64,000 nt of DNA, from positions 60,872,501 through 60,936,500 of the forward strand of contig CM060899.1 of NCBI GenBank assembly GCA_030762935.1. The letters run 5' to 3'. This DNA comes from Hymenopus coronatus (Eukaryota; Arthropoda; Insecta; Mantodea; Hymenopodidae). The position numbers were made by a program, and so were the translations under genes. Under the pieces are notes generated by a model. It had not been told where the DNA came from, searched no databases, and worked only from the letters and a program-made list of their open reading frames with translations. Below are positions 45,456 to 56,667 of this stretch, in pieces; the first letter of the stretch is position 1; the number at the start of each line of letters is the position of its first letter.

Positions 45456-46260
45456 TATGATGTGTTCTGTTTACTTGATTTTCTCTACATCCCTACAATA
45501 ACTTATTCTTAAAAAGCTTATTCTTCTGTTTGCTTAATGCTAAGCGATAAAAAATTGGCAGAAAGGGTCTTATTACCTCCTTGCTTGTAAGTAGAAGGGA
45601 AGTAATGGAGCATCGTAGGCTAAACCGACAGTAAATAGATGATAGAGTTGACAAATTCCCGTATGAGAAAAGTATAAGTATTTTAAAGCTGAAACCAATA
45701 ACAAGGAATATCTCCAAAAAGGTCAACTCCACTGGGAAAAAATGTATATAACATAAATTGTGTATTTTAACGACCTCTTCATTTTTTGTGTGGTAAGTTT
45801 TTGTCTGTCTCTTATAGTTTACAGTTATGCAAAATTCCAGAAAATTTATCCAGAATAAACATGTCTTCATGGGCTATTCCCAGAAGATTGAACAAATACA
45901 TTTTGTCACACGAACATCATAAATATGAGATTTTTATCAAAATCGTTTAGAGCCATTTTTGAGAAAATCAAAATTTTCGAAAAATGTTCCATGTAAAGGG
46001 TAGTTTGGGGTGGGGGATTTTCTTGATAATCTTCGTGTCGCATCCTTGGAAGATACCAAACTTAAATACCCTCCAAGTTTGGTATTAACGGTCTTTTTGT
46101 TTTGAGTTATTCTGCCCACACAGACACACACGGACATTTGACTATTTTTTTTATTCAGGGGGTCTCAAAACATGCATTTCCGGTGAAATTTCGGTATCGA
46201 ATTTTTAGTGCATTACAATACCTTCTCTATACACTATGTACTAGTTCGCGTAGAGAAAGT
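45456..46260 (+). mobile_element. HER copy, full length
   Basis: It starts GAAAATATGATGTGTTCTGT and ends CTAGTTCGCGTAGAGAAAGT. Little CA expansion (ACACAGACACACACGG). Confidence 0.88.
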
Positions 46261-46263
46261 AAA

Positions 46264-46831
46264 ATTCTGAGGTGTTTCATTCACATGAATTTTTCTTAAT
46301 CGCTGTAGCAAATTATTGTTGAAAAGCATATTCTTCTATCTGCTTTATGCAAATCGAGATAAACATTAGCATAAATTGTCTTAATTATTTGCTTTCTTGT
46401 AAGTAGAAGAGAAATAAGAGAATACACTAGGCTAAAACGCTAGTCAAATCTTTTAAAAGCTGGTTGCCATGTGATTGGAAACAGTTTCTATGCAGGGTCA
46501 GAAAAGTTCAAGTGTTTTAAATCTGAAACAAATAAAAAGAAATACAAGTCTTTAGAGGCTATTCTCAGAAAATTCAAGATATACACTTTATTTACCATAT
46601 AAATATCTTAAATATATGGTGTTTTAATCAAAATCGTTAATCATTTTTGAGAAAATCAAAATTTTCGAAATTTTTGTCATGTAATGAATACTTTGGGTTG
46701 GAGGTATTTTTCTCAATATCTTCGTGTCGCATGTCTGCAAAATGCTAAACTTAAATACCAAGTTGGTATTTTACCGTTTTTTTCGTTTTTGAGTTATCGT
46801 ATTCACCGACACATTCACTGACCTTTTTCTG

Positions 46832-46870
<39 letters not shown>

Positions 46871-46986
46871 TTTTTAATATAGGGGACCTTGAAATGTTTA
46901 TCGGTATCGGATCGAATTTTTGGGTGGAATGCAATACGTTCTCTATACACTCTATACACTATGCACATAGTACGTGTAGAGAAAGT
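46264..46986 (+). mobile_element. HER copy, tandem, with (TA)n instead of (CA)n
   Basis: It starts TTCTGAGGTGTTTCATTCAC directly after the A4 of the previous copy and ends TAGTACGTGTAGAGAAAGT. (TA)n at 46836-46862 is placed a little after the usual CA site. Confidence 0.88.
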
Positions 46987-46989
46987 AAA

Positions 46990-47390
46990 ATTGACAATTT
47001 TGAAAATGAGGATGAGATCCATTTGATGTGTAGTGGCATATTTTGAAAGTCCACAATATTTGTAGCGCTAAAGCATCTACAGTATTGTTTCGTAGCATTA
47101 TTATACAACATCAAGTTTTTGAAAGTTGGAAACCGCAAGAAGTGAAATGCACAAAGCGAATTGCATCGATTTAGTCCCAGAGAGTTCTCGGCCATTCACA
47201 TCTCAAGCTGTGGGTGGAACGCGTGTCGGAAGTGAAGCGCTGTCGGACCTCGGTCCTGGTGAACGACCTCAAGATCGGTATGCGTGCTTTGCATTGGATG
47301 AAAGTGACTAGGCACCGTTCATATTGCAGTATCCAGCGGTTATAGATTCCCAGCACTTGAGACGCACCATATACTGTTCCTTCCTCATAA
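46990..47390. other. Unassigned sequence
   Basis: A normal-composition block (47130-47390) with open frames on both strands that I do not recognise. Confidence 0.35.
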
Positions 47391-47392
47391 AA

Positions 47393-47720
47393 AATCTTAT
47401 ATGTTACACTGCATGACTTTCTTCTTTCCACACAATGCTAATCAAGATAAACATTAGCAGAATGTTCTTGTTACTTAGTTCCTTATAAGTAGGTGAGAAC
47501 TAAAGGAATGTGCTATGCTAAAGTGATGGCCAAATGTTTTAAAAACTTCGTTATGCGATTATCATTGCAAATCCCTTCTTTGCTTGGTCAAGAGTCGAAC
47601 AAAAGAAAAACGAACACTTCCTATCTAAGAAAAGTAGAAGTTCTTTACGATTGAAACCAATAACAAGGAATATCTCGACAACAAAAACGTAAAGGACATA
47701 AATTGCGTGTTTGGCGAGAC
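47393..47720 (+). mobile_element. HER copy, first part, split by SINEs
   Basis: It starts AAAAAATCTTATATGTTACA and runs to AAATTGCGTGTTTGGCGAGA. It continues at 48170. Confidence 0.75.
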
Positions 47721-47870
47721 ATAGTGTAGTGATAGGTAGTGTCAGACTGAAAAATGCAATGCCATGGCCGGGATTTGAACCACGGATCTCCCGATCTCTA
47801 GTCGGTCGCTCTGCCACTGAGCTAACATGGCATAGCATTGAATTTTTCAACTGACTCGCATGTTTCCCGG
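47721..47870 (-). mobile_element. tRNA-like SINE, family 3, minus copy
   Basis: The minus strand holds GCCATGTTAGCTCAGTGGCA, GAGCGACCGACTAGAGATCG and GGTTCAAATCCCGGCCATGGC (47761-47831). This folds as a tRNA-like cloverleaf with D stem GCTC/GAGC and a partial acceptor stem, but the T stem is mismatched, so it is a SINE head rather than a working tRNA. It is arranged head-to-head with the next copy. Confidence 0.7.
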
Positions 47871-47892
47871 TATAAAAAAAAAAACAGTTATT

Positions 47893-48165
47893 CCATCATG
47901 CGAGTCAGTTGAGAAATTCATTGCTATGCCGGTATGTTGCCTTGGTAGCTCAGTGGCAGAGCGACCGACTAGAGAACGGGAGGTCCGTGGTTAAAATCCC
48001 GGCCATGGCAAAGAATTTTTCAGTCCGACTCTGCCTATCTAACTTCCTGTCCTTCACACGGCTTGTGTTAAAAAAAAAACAAGCAAAAAACAGTTATTCC
48101 ATACAAATTGGCCATAATAGTTGGCCATATTATGAATCCTGGGTCTAAAGTACTTACAGCATTGT
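47893..48165 (+). mobile_element. tRNA-like SINE, family 3, plus copy
   Basis: CATGCGAGTCAGTTGAGAAA, then GTAGCTCAGTGGCAGAGCGA and TTAAAATCCCGGCCATGGCA. The body continues TTTTCAGTCCGACTCTGCC to ATGAATCCTGGGTCTAAAGT. The B box is damaged (GTTAAAATC). Confidence 0.7.
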
Positions 48166-48169
48166 AAAC

Positions 48170-48482
48170 AAAATAATAAAATAAACATTTTTGAAAATTT
48201 TTCCATGTAAATGGTAGTTTGTGATGGGGAGTTTTCTTGAAAATCTTCCTTGGAAGATGCAAAAACTTAAACACCAACGTGATACCAATGTTGGTATTTA
48301 AAGGTCTTTTCGTTTTCGAGCTGCGCTGCCCACAGACACACACACATACGAACATTTTTTTTTTTTTTTTCGGGAGGTCCCAAAGCATATATTTGTGGTG
48401 AAATCTCGGTATCGAATTTTTGTGTGCATTACAATAGCTTCTCTATCCCTATGTACATTGTACATATGGGGCTAGAGAAAGT
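48170..48482 (+). mobile_element. HER copy, second part, variant (B) end
   Basis: It resumes AACATTTTTGAAAATTTTTC. The end hairpin is CTATCCCTATGTACATTGTA / CATATGGGGCTAGAGAAAGT. Confidence 0.8.
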
Positions 48483-48484
48483 AA

Positions 48485-48740
48485 TACATCCTACACCGCA
48501 CTGACATTCTTATCGCTATCCCGTCTTCATTGTATCGAGGCTACAGGTGTTATCAGCAGGTTTACTATCTGTGACAGAGATGACACTACGTGGAAATTAT
48601 ACCTTTATCTCTTAGATAAAGGGGTGTGGCATCTCCTAAACAATCATAATTTTCTGGACCATTGAGTCGCACTATCCATCACCTGGAAGAAGTACACTTA
48701 ACGTTGAACGAAAACTCACTTAAAACAAAAAGAAAAAAAA
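48485..48740. other. Unassigned sequence
   Basis: No recognised feature. Confidence 0.35.
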
Positions 48741-48741
48741 A

Positions 48742-49611
48742 ATCTTAGGTGTTCTATTGGCGTGCGTTTTTCTACATCTCTGCAACAAATTTTTCATAAA
48801 AAGCTTATACTTCTATTTACTTCATGCTAATTAGAAAAAATTAGCAGAAATAGTCTTCTTACTAGCTTCCTTGTAAGTAGAAGTGAAATAAGAGAGTACC
48901 ATAGATTAAAGTGATAGTCAAAAGCTGGTTGCTATTTCACTGAAGTTCCTTTGTTTGTATGGACAGGAGTTGACAAATTACTGTATGAGGAAAATACACG
49001 TTTTTCAAAGCTGAAACCAAAAACAAGGAATATCTAAAAAATGATCAACTCCACGAAAAAAAAATGTATAACATAAATTGTGTGTTTTAATATGCCCTAC
49101 ATTTTTTGTGTTGTAAGTTTTTGTCCATCTCTTACGGTTTAGCAGTTATGCAAAATTCCGTAAAATTGATCCAGAATAAAGTAGTCTTCAGAAGCGATTC
49201 CCAGAAAATTCAAGATATACATTTTATTTGTCAGATACATATCTTTAATATACGATATTTTAATCAAAATCGTTAGAGCCATTTTTAAGAAAATCAAAAT
49301 TTTCGAAAAAAGTTCCATGTAAAGCGTAGTTGGGAGTGGGGGAATTTTCTTGAAAATCTTCGTGTCGCATCCTTTTAAGATACCGAACTTAAATACCAAT
49401 TTTGGTATTCAACGGTCCTTTCGTTTTGGAGCTATGCTGTCCAAACACACACAGACGCACGCGCGCGCACACACGGATCTTTTTCCAAAAATGCTTTTTT
49501 GAATTAGGGGGACCCAAAACATGTATTTCCGGTGAAATCTGCGTATCGAATTTTTGGGTGCAATACATTACCTTTTCTATACACTATGTGCATAGTACGT
49601 GTAGAGAAAGT
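48742..49611 (+). mobile_element. HER copy, full length
   Basis: It starts AAATCTTAGGTGTTCTATTG and ends TAGTACGTGTAGAGAAAGTAA. CA-like tract ACACACACAGACGCACGCGC at 49444. Confidence 0.9.
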
Positions 49612-49615
49612 AAAA

Positions 49616-49717
49616 ATCTGATGTGTTCTATTCACGTGAGTTTCTCTATATATCTAGTAAAGTGTTATTAAAAGGCTTATTCTTTCTTATGTCTGATTCA
49701 TGGTGATCGAGGTAAAT
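49616..49717 (+). mobile_element. HER family-start stub, tandem, split by SINE
   Basis: It begins ATCTGATGTGTTCTATTCAC directly after the A5 of the previous copy and is interrupted at ATCGAGGTAAAT. A trace of the continuation lies at 50101-50140. Confidence 0.75.
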
Positions 49718-50100
49718 GTTTATTTATGGTTCTTCCGTGGTTCAAATCCCGGCTTTGGCGATGAATTTTTCAGTCTGACTCAACCTAACTCCTGTCCTAC
49801 ACACGCCTTGTTTGAAAAAACAATCAAACCAATATCAATTGACCATAATAGTTGGCTATACTATGAATCCTGGGCCTTTAAGTATTTACAACATTGTAAG
49901 TCGCCATTGGGGTTGTCATCTCAAAATAATTTGAGATCACCTTGTGGTTTACCGGGAAACATGCGAGTCATTTGAGAAATTCAATGCTATGCCGGCATGT
50001 TGCAAGGTAGCTCAGTGGCAGAGCAACCGGCTAGAGACCGGGAGATCCGTGGTTCAAATCCCGGCTATGGCCTTGATTTTTCAGTCTGACTACCTATCAT
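49718..50100 (+). mobile_element. tRNA-like SINE, family 3, dimeric insertion
   Basis: A 5'-truncated monomer (CCGTGGTTCAAATCCCGGC onward) is followed by a second monomer beginning ACATGCGAGTCATTTGAG, with GTAGCTCAGTGGCAGAGC and GGTTCAAATCCCGGC. The whole is flanked by a perfect 12-bp duplication ATCGAGGTAAAT at 49706-49717 and 50101-50112. Confidence 0.8.
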
Positions 50101-50149
50101 ATCGAGGTAAATATTAGAAAAAATGCTCTTCATAGATAGGTTTATCGTC

Positions 50150-50437
50150 TGTTACCATGCACTGTACAGATAGACTCGTCATAAATGTACATTAATTAAA
50201 CAACTCACTTAAACTGTAAAAAGTTTTATCTTGTAAAAAAGAGCGTAGTGATCTTTTAAATTTACACATATCATCTATTTTAACAATGTCATATGGGAGA
50301 GCATTGACAATTTTACTTATGAGGCACTTTGGTGATTTTGAGTATTAAGTTGTTTTATATTTTCCAATTTGAATGTCATTAATACTTCTAGTAAAATGAT
50401 TATGAACGTCACAGTTGAGAATGTATAAGTATGAGTT
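50150..50437 (-). pseudogene. C-terminal relic of a non-LTR reverse transcriptase
   Basis: The minus strand reads VHNHFTRSINDIQIGKYK, then SPKCLISKIVNALPYDIVKI and FKRSLRSFLQDKTFYSL. The NALP..I.....FKR.L..FL.....YS pattern is the usual C-terminus of jockey/CR1-like reverse transcriptases. Short and broken. Confidence 0.55.
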
Positions 50438-51272
50438 GTTTTTACTTTCTCTACACGTACTATGTACATAGTGTTTAGAGAAGGTATTGCACTCCACCAA
50501 AAAAAATCGATAACCGAGATTTTACCGGATAGGGTCTCCTGTATCCAAAAAAAGTATTTTCAGAAAAAGGTCCATGTATGTGACTGTGAACACATAATTA
50601 AAAAAGAAAAGTTGATAAAATACCAAATTTGGTATTTAAGTTTAGTATCCTCCAGGGATGCGACAAGAAGATTTTCAGAAAAATCCTCACACCGCAAACT
50701 ACCCTCTACATGGAATATTTTTCGAAAATTTTGATTTTCTAAATAATGGCTGTAACGATTTTGATTAAAATATCGTGTATTAAAGATATTTCCCTGACAA
50801 GTAAAATGTATATCTTCCATTTTCTGGGAATTGCCTCTGAAGACTACTTTTATTCTGGACAAATTTTACGGGATTTTGTATAACTGCTAAACCGTAAAAG
50901 AGAGACAAAAACTTAAAGCACAAAAAATGTAGAGCATATCAAAACACACAACTAATGTTATATATTTTTTTTCGTGGAGTTGATTGTTTTTTAGATATTC
51001 CTTGTTTTTGGTTTCAGCTTGGAAAAACACAATTTTCTCATACAGGAATTTGTCAACACCTGTGCATACAAACAAAAGAACTTCAGTGACATAGCAACCA
51101 GCTTTAACCTATGGTACTCCCTTAATTCGCTTCTACTTACAAGGAAGCAAGTGATAAGACTATGTCTGCTAATTGTTTCTCGATGAGCATGAAGTAATTA
51201 GAAGCATAAGCTTTTTAACAATAATTTGTTGCAGAGATGTAGAGAAAGTAATGTGAATGGAGCACATCAGAT
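50438..51272 (-). mobile_element. HER copy, full length
   Basis: Left TTTTTACTTTCTCTACACGT with hairpin; right GAATGGAGCACATCAGATTG. The TG tract is reduced to TATGTGACTGTG. Confidence 0.88.
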
Positions 51273-51274
51273 TG

Positions 51275-51588
51275 TTTTGCATTTATCGTTGGAAATGAGC
51301 ACGTCCTGATTCAAGAATCGTTATAACTGTTTGGAGATCCAGCAAACATATCATGATTTGTATTGGATATTGTTGAAAGTTACATCCTGTGCTTCTATCC
51401 TCTCGTTATGGTAAATTTTCCCCGATGGGCTCACTCAAGTGCTCGGTAACCACCAAAGCCTCATTTATGCAAGCGATTTCGTGTCGCGGACAAAGGATGA
51501 ACGTCGCGGCAGAATTTGAGGTGGTTTATTTATGCGCGTGACCGTAGTCGCGTCTGGTTGAGAATATTACTTCTATGTATAAATCTAT
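51275..51588. other. Unassigned sequence
   Basis: No recognised feature. Confidence 0.35.
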
Positions 51589-51589
51589 T

Positions 51590-52130
51590 TTTACTTTTTA
51601 ATTTCTCTACAGTACTGTGTACATAGTGTATAAAGAAGATGTTGTAATGCACCCAAAAATTCCATACCGAGATTTCATCGGAAATAAATGTTTTGGGTCC
51701 CCCGAATCAAAAAAAAAGTGGAAAAAGGTCCGTGTGTGTCTGTGGACAGCATAGCTCAAAAGCGAAAAGACCGTTAAATACCAAAATTGATATTTAAGTG
51801 TGATATCTTGCAAGGATGCGACACGAAGATTTCCAAGTAAATCCCCCCATCAATTACCATTTAATGGAATGTTTTTCGAAATTTTTGATTTCCTCAAAAA
51901 TGGCTCTAACGCTTTTGATTAAAATATCGCATATTAAAGATATTTACATTACAAATTCAATGTATATCTTGAATTTTATAGGTATAGCATCTCTAGACAT
52001 CTTTATTCTGAATGAATTTTGCAGAACTGGTAAACCGTAAAAGATACACAAAAACTTACTACACACAAAATATAGAGCTCGTTAAAACAATTTATGTTAT
52101 ATAGATTTTCTTCGTGGAGTTGAGCGGTTT
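51590..52130 (-). mobile_element. HER copy, hairpin half
   Basis: Left TTTTTACTTTTTAATTTCTC and hairpin. It runs to GTGGAGTTGAGCGGTTTCGA and then flips to a plus-strand piece. Confidence 0.75.
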
Positions 52131-52290
52131 CGAGAGTAAATGGTATCTGGGAGTGGAGGGATTTTCTTGAAAATCTTCTTGTATCATCCTTGGAAGATAA
52201 TAGACTTAAATACCACAAACGTGATAACAGTGCTGATCTTAAATACCAAATTTTGTATTTCGTTTTTGGGCTATGCTGCCTACAGTCGCT
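52131..52290 (+). mobile_element. HER fragment
   Basis: TAAATGGTATCTGGGAGTGG, GATTTTCTTGAAAATCTTCT and TTTTTGGGCTATGCTGCC, cut just before the microsatellite site. Confidence 0.7.
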
Positions 52291-52309
52291 ATGTGAAATT
52301 TGGCTCTCA

Positions 52310-52702
52310 TGCTAACTAAGAGTAGCCTCAGGAGTGTGGTAGTGTGTCCATGTTTCATCCGCAGTTATGTGTCGACGCAGAAACTCGTCACGTTTGCGAA
52401 GCAAAAGTACCAAAGCTGCTTCCGAATCGATCACACGATTGCGCTTTGTCTCCATTGAGAGTAAACGCGTTACCCATTTTGCCGAGACCTTTGTCTTACC
52501 TAATTTTTGGTGCAAAATTGAGAACACTGTACCTTGTGATATACCTGTGGGCTGTATTATTTCGCGAATTTCGATTCGTCGATCACTCAAAACCATGTCT
52601 TCGACTTTGTCAATAATTTCGGAGGAAGTCATTTCTACTGGATGTCCGGAACGATGTTCATCATTTGTAGATGTACGGGCTCGTTTAAATTCATTTATCT
52701 AA
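52310..52702 (-). pseudogene. Mariner transposase fragment
   Basis: The minus frame reads INEFKRARTSTNDEHRSGHP, VEMTSSEIIDKVEDMVLSDR, GISQGTVFSILHQKLGKTKV, then DEFLRRHITADETWTHYHTP. It covers the second helix-turn-helix and the first catalytic Asp (ADETW) of a mariner transposase. The N-terminus and the rest of the core are missing. There is no stop in about 127 codons, so decay is by truncation rather than mutation. Confidence 0.88.
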
Positions 52703-52822
52703 TTGTAAAATATTGCAAAAGCAATATTTAGGGCTATTAAATATAAGTGTTTAATCACCGCACGAGACTCGTTTTTTCCCATTTTCAAAATAAGCACAAT
52801 TTTTTTTTTTTTTTTTTTTTTT

Positions 52823-53035
52823 TGATAGTCATATCGGACGATGAATGAAATTGGTGAAATGATGCTCAAATGATATCGGGGTACATGGAGCTTCAAGTTA
52901 TTCGACATTCGTCTTCTCAGAATAAGGGAAAACCTGTCCGAGTAACTCACCCTCAGCGAGATTCGAACTCACGACCTATTGATTGTGAGGCAGATACTCT
53001 ACCACCACACTACTCAGGCTGTTGTTCAATCGCCT
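52823..53035 (-). mobile_element. tRNA-derived SINE, family 1, second copy
   Basis: The minus strand has CTGAGTAGTGTGGTGGTAGA, GAGTTCGAATCTCGCTGAGG and CCAATTTCATTCATCGTCCG, in the same order as 13796-14010. The A/T-rich tail is the T22 run at 52801-52822 (A-tail on the minus strand). Confidence 0.82.
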
Positions 53036-53111
53036 ATTGGAACAAAACCACGTGTGGACACAGCTGAAATTTTAACTGTCATCTAATAAGAAACGCTGTT
53101 TACGATATACA

Positions 53112-53940
53112 TTTTTACTTTCTCTAGCCCCGTATGCGCAATGTACATAGGGATAGAGAAGTAGTGTATTCCACCCAAAAATTCGATGTCGAGATTTCAC
53201 CGGAAATACATGTTTTAGGACCCCCTGAGTCCAAAAAAAAACATTTTCAGAAACAGGTCCGTGTGTCTGTGGACAACATAGCTCAAAAAAGAAAAGACGG
53301 TTGAATACCAAACTTGGTATTTAAGTTTGGTATCTTCCAAGGATGCCACACGAAAATTTTCAACAAAATCCCCCCCCCCTAACTATCCTTTACATGGAAA
53401 CATTTTTCAAAATTTTTGATTTTCTTAAAAATGGCTGTAACGATTTTCATTAAAATATCATATGATAAAGATATTTACCTACTAAATAAAATGTATATCT
53501 TGAATTTTCTAGGAATAGCCTCTGAAGACTACTTTATTCTGGATGAATTTTACGGAATTTTGCATAACTGCTAAACCGTAAGAGATGGACAAAAACTTAC
53601 TGCACACAAAGTGTAGAGCACGTTAAAACACACACTTTATGTTATATATATATATATATTTTTTTTCGTGCAGTTGTGCGTTTTTTTAGATATCCCTTGT
53701 TTTTTATTTCAGCTTTGAAAAACTTAGTTTTCTCATCCATGGATTTGTCAACTCGTGTCCATAGAAACAAAAGAACTTCAGTGACATAGCAACCAGCTTT
53801 TGACTAATACTTTAACCTATGGTACTCCCTTATTTCGCTTCTACTTACAAGGAAACAAGTAATAAGACTACGCATAAGCTATGTAACAATAATTTATTAC
53901 AGACATTTAGAGAAAGTCATGTGAATGGAACACATCAGAT
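53112..53940 (-). mobile_element. HER copy, full length, variant (B) hairpin
   Basis: Left TTTTTACTTTCTCTAGCCCC, then GTATGCGCAATGTACATAGG and GATAGAGAAG; right GAATGGAACACATCAG plus T10. Confidence 0.9.
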
Positions 53941-54009
53941 TTTTTTTTTCATGCTACGAGTATAATGTCTTGGATGTGCTAAGAACTTATTAAACAGTGC
54001 TCGATTAAC

Positions 54010-54060
54010 ACACACACCTTCCGTAGCTAGTATGTATATAGTGTGTGTGGGGAAATTAAA
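54010..54060 (+). mobile_element. Degenerate HER hairpin end
   Basis: CACCTTCCGTAGCTAGTATG then TATATAGTGTGTGTGGGGAA and AAAAA, a corrupted form of the terminal hairpin, directly before the next copy. Confidence 0.45.
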
Positions 54061-54061
54061 A

Positions 54062-54935
54062 ATATGATGTGTACCATTCACATGACTTTCTGTATATCCC
54101 TGCAACAAATTATTCTTAAAAAGCTTATACTTCTATTTACTTCATGCTTATCAGAAATAATGGGCAGAAATAGTCTTATTACTTGCTTCCTTGTAAGTAG
54201 AAGCGAAATAAGGGAGTACCATAGGTTAAAGTGATAGTCAAAAGCTGGTTGCTATGTCAATGAAGTTCCTTTGTTTATATGGATCGGAGTTGACAAGTTC
54301 CTGTATGAGAAAAATATAAGTTTTTCATAGCAGAAACCAAAAATAAGGAATGTCTCAAAAATGACGAACTCACGCAAAAAATGTATATAACATAAATTGT
54401 GTGTTTTAACGTGCTCTACATTTTTTGTGTAGTAAGTTTTTGCCCATCTCTTACGGTTTAGTAGTTATTCAAAATTCAGTAATTCATCCAGAATAAACTA
54501 CTCTTCAGAGGCTATTCCTAGAAAATTCAAGATATACATTTTATTTGTCAGGTAAATATCTTTAATATACGAAATTTTAATCAAAATCGTTAGAGCCATT
54601 TTTGAGAAAATCAAAATTTTCGAAAAAAGTTCCGTGTAAAGGGTAGTTTGGGGTGGGGGGATTTTTCTCAAAATCTTCGTGTCGCATCCCTGGAACATAC
54701 TAAACTTAAATACCAAGTTTGGTATTTTACCGACTTTTCGTTTTTGAGTTATCGTGTTCACAGACACACGGACACACACACACACACACACACACGGACC
54801 TTTTTGTGAAAATGCCTTATTTGTATATTGGGGACCCTAAAACATATATTTCCGGTGAAATCTCGGTATCGAATTTTTGGTGGAGTGCAATACCTTCTCT
54901 ATACACTATGTACATAGTGCGTATAGAGAAAGTAA
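54062..54935 (+). mobile_element. HER copy, full length
   Basis: It starts AAAAATATGATGTGTACCAT and ends GTGCGTATAGAGAAAGTAAAAA. (CA)n at 54774-54794. Confidence 0.9.
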
Positions 54936-54939
54936 AAAT

Positions 54940-55510
54940 CCGCGAATACAAATAAACAATCGTTTGGCAAGTTGCCGTGCAGAATACAGTTTAATAATAC
55001 TTAATATCGTCATCAGATGATAAGTGAATATTTCTCTTTAGCAAACATCCATTTTCACCCAAGCTCTGTAACTATAGACTTTATAGAAGTTTTACAGCTC
55101 TTAAATCTCGTGTCCCTCGGCCCTTCTGTCATGGTAAACATTTTGATACATGCCCGGAATAAAAGTTGTCTTCCTTTAACAAGGAAAACTCTCTGCTGAC
55201 TAAACATGTGCAAGAGAATAGGGAGAAAACCCCAGAGCGTTGAGAAGAGGGTCATTAAGAACTCGATAATCGAGCACAATGGAGGAATTGCTGTTCCGGG
55301 AGATTTCGTCCGGAACAAGTTTCCTGTTCAAGTCTTTTGTTGATGTAGAACTTCAAACAAAACCCGCTCCATGCTGGACCTCTGGTTATTATTTTCGTTT
55401 CTCCGACAGGGAGTCGCTGATATCAAAGAAATTGTGAAACATTAACTAGTACGCATGTAATGAGTGCTACTTGGAAGTTTTTGAGTTTTTCGGTGCACTG
55501 GATGATGATA
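54940..55510. other. Unassigned sequence
   Basis: Open frames on both strands at 55017-55318, none recognised. No splice-bounded exon identified. Confidence 0.35.
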
Positions 55511-55512
55511 AA

Positions 55513-55556
55513 AAATCTGACGTGTTCCATTCACAGGACTTTCTATTCCTGTTCTG
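55513..55556 (+). mobile_element. HER family-start stub
   Basis: AAAAAATCTGACGTGTTCCA through CACAGGACTTTCTATTCCTG. Confidence 0.65.
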
Positions 55557-55574
55557 CAAATAAACATCAATTGT

Positions 55575-55711
55575 TTACTTTCTCTTCATGTACTGTGTAC
55601 ATAGTGTATAGAGAAGGTATTGCACTCCACCCAAAATTCGATACCGAGATTTCACCGGAAATGCATGTTTTGGATCCCCCTGAATCCAAAAAAAGCATTT
55701 TTACAATAAGG

Positions 55712-55747
<36 letters not shown>

Positions 55748-56368
55748 TGTAGACAGCATAGCTCAAAAACGAAAATACCGTTGAATACCGAACTTGGTAT
55801 TTAAGTTTGGTATCTTCCAAGGATGCGACACGAAGATTTTCAAGAAAATCCCCCCACCTACAACTACCCTTAATATGGAACAGATTTCGAAAATTGTGTA
55901 TCTTGAATTTTCTGGGAATAGCCCTTGAAGACTACTTTATTCTGGATGAATTTTACGGAATTTTGCATAACTGCTAAACCGTAAGAGATGGACTAAAACT
56001 TGTCACACAAAACATGTAGAGCACGTTAAAACACACAATTTATGTTACATACATATTTTCGTGGAATTGATCGTTTTTGAGATATTCCTTGTTTTTGTAT
56101 TCACCTTTAAAAAACTTATACTTTTTTCATACAGGAATTTGTCAACTCCTGTTCATACAAACAAAGGAACTTCAGTCGCATGGCAACCAGTTTTTAACTA
56201 TCACTTTAACATATAGTACTCCTTATTCCGCTTCTACTTACAAGGAAGCAAGTGATAAGACTATTTCTGCTAATTTTTTCTCAATTAGAATATAGTAAAT
56301 ATACGCATAAGCTTTTTAATAATATTTTTTTGCAGAGATGAAAAGAAAGTCATGTGAATGGAACACAT
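55575..56368 (-). mobile_element. HER copy with internal deletion
   Basis: Left TTTACTTTCTCTTCATGTAC with hairpin, (TG)n at 55711-55746, deletion near 55890; right GTGAATGGAACACATCA. Confidence 0.85.
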
Positions 56369-56655
56369 CATGCTAATCGATATAAACATTAGCAGAAATT
56401 GTTTTATTACTTGCCTCCTTGTAATTAGAAGGGAGATAAGGGAATGCACAGGCTAAAGCGATACTCAGTTCCTTTAAAAGCCGATCGCTTTGTGAAACAA
56501 GTTCTCTTTACTTGCAAGGAGTAAATAACAGACTAAGGAAAGATGACTTCGTTTGAGAAAAGTTTAAGTAGCTTAAAATTGAAACAAATAGCACGGAATA
56601 TCTCGGAAACTGGTAACTCTATAACAAAATTAAATTGTGTGTTTTAACGAGATCT
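56369..56655 (+). mobile_element. HER family-start-side fragment
   Basis: TGCTAATCGATATAAACATT through GTGTGTTTTAACGAGATCTA, butted against the previous minus copy. Confidence 0.7.
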
Positions 56656-56667
56656 AAGATAGTTTAT

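Noticed and set aside
47761..47831. tRNA gene
   Set aside because: The D arm and anticodon arm fold, but the T stem has mismatches, the acceptor stem is imperfect, and near-identical heads recur in repeats with SINE bodies. I treat it as a SINE head.
52344..52702. Plus-strand frames of 90 and 111 codons
   Set aside because: They are antisense to the minus-strand mariner fragment with the clear ADETW and helix-turn-helix motifs.
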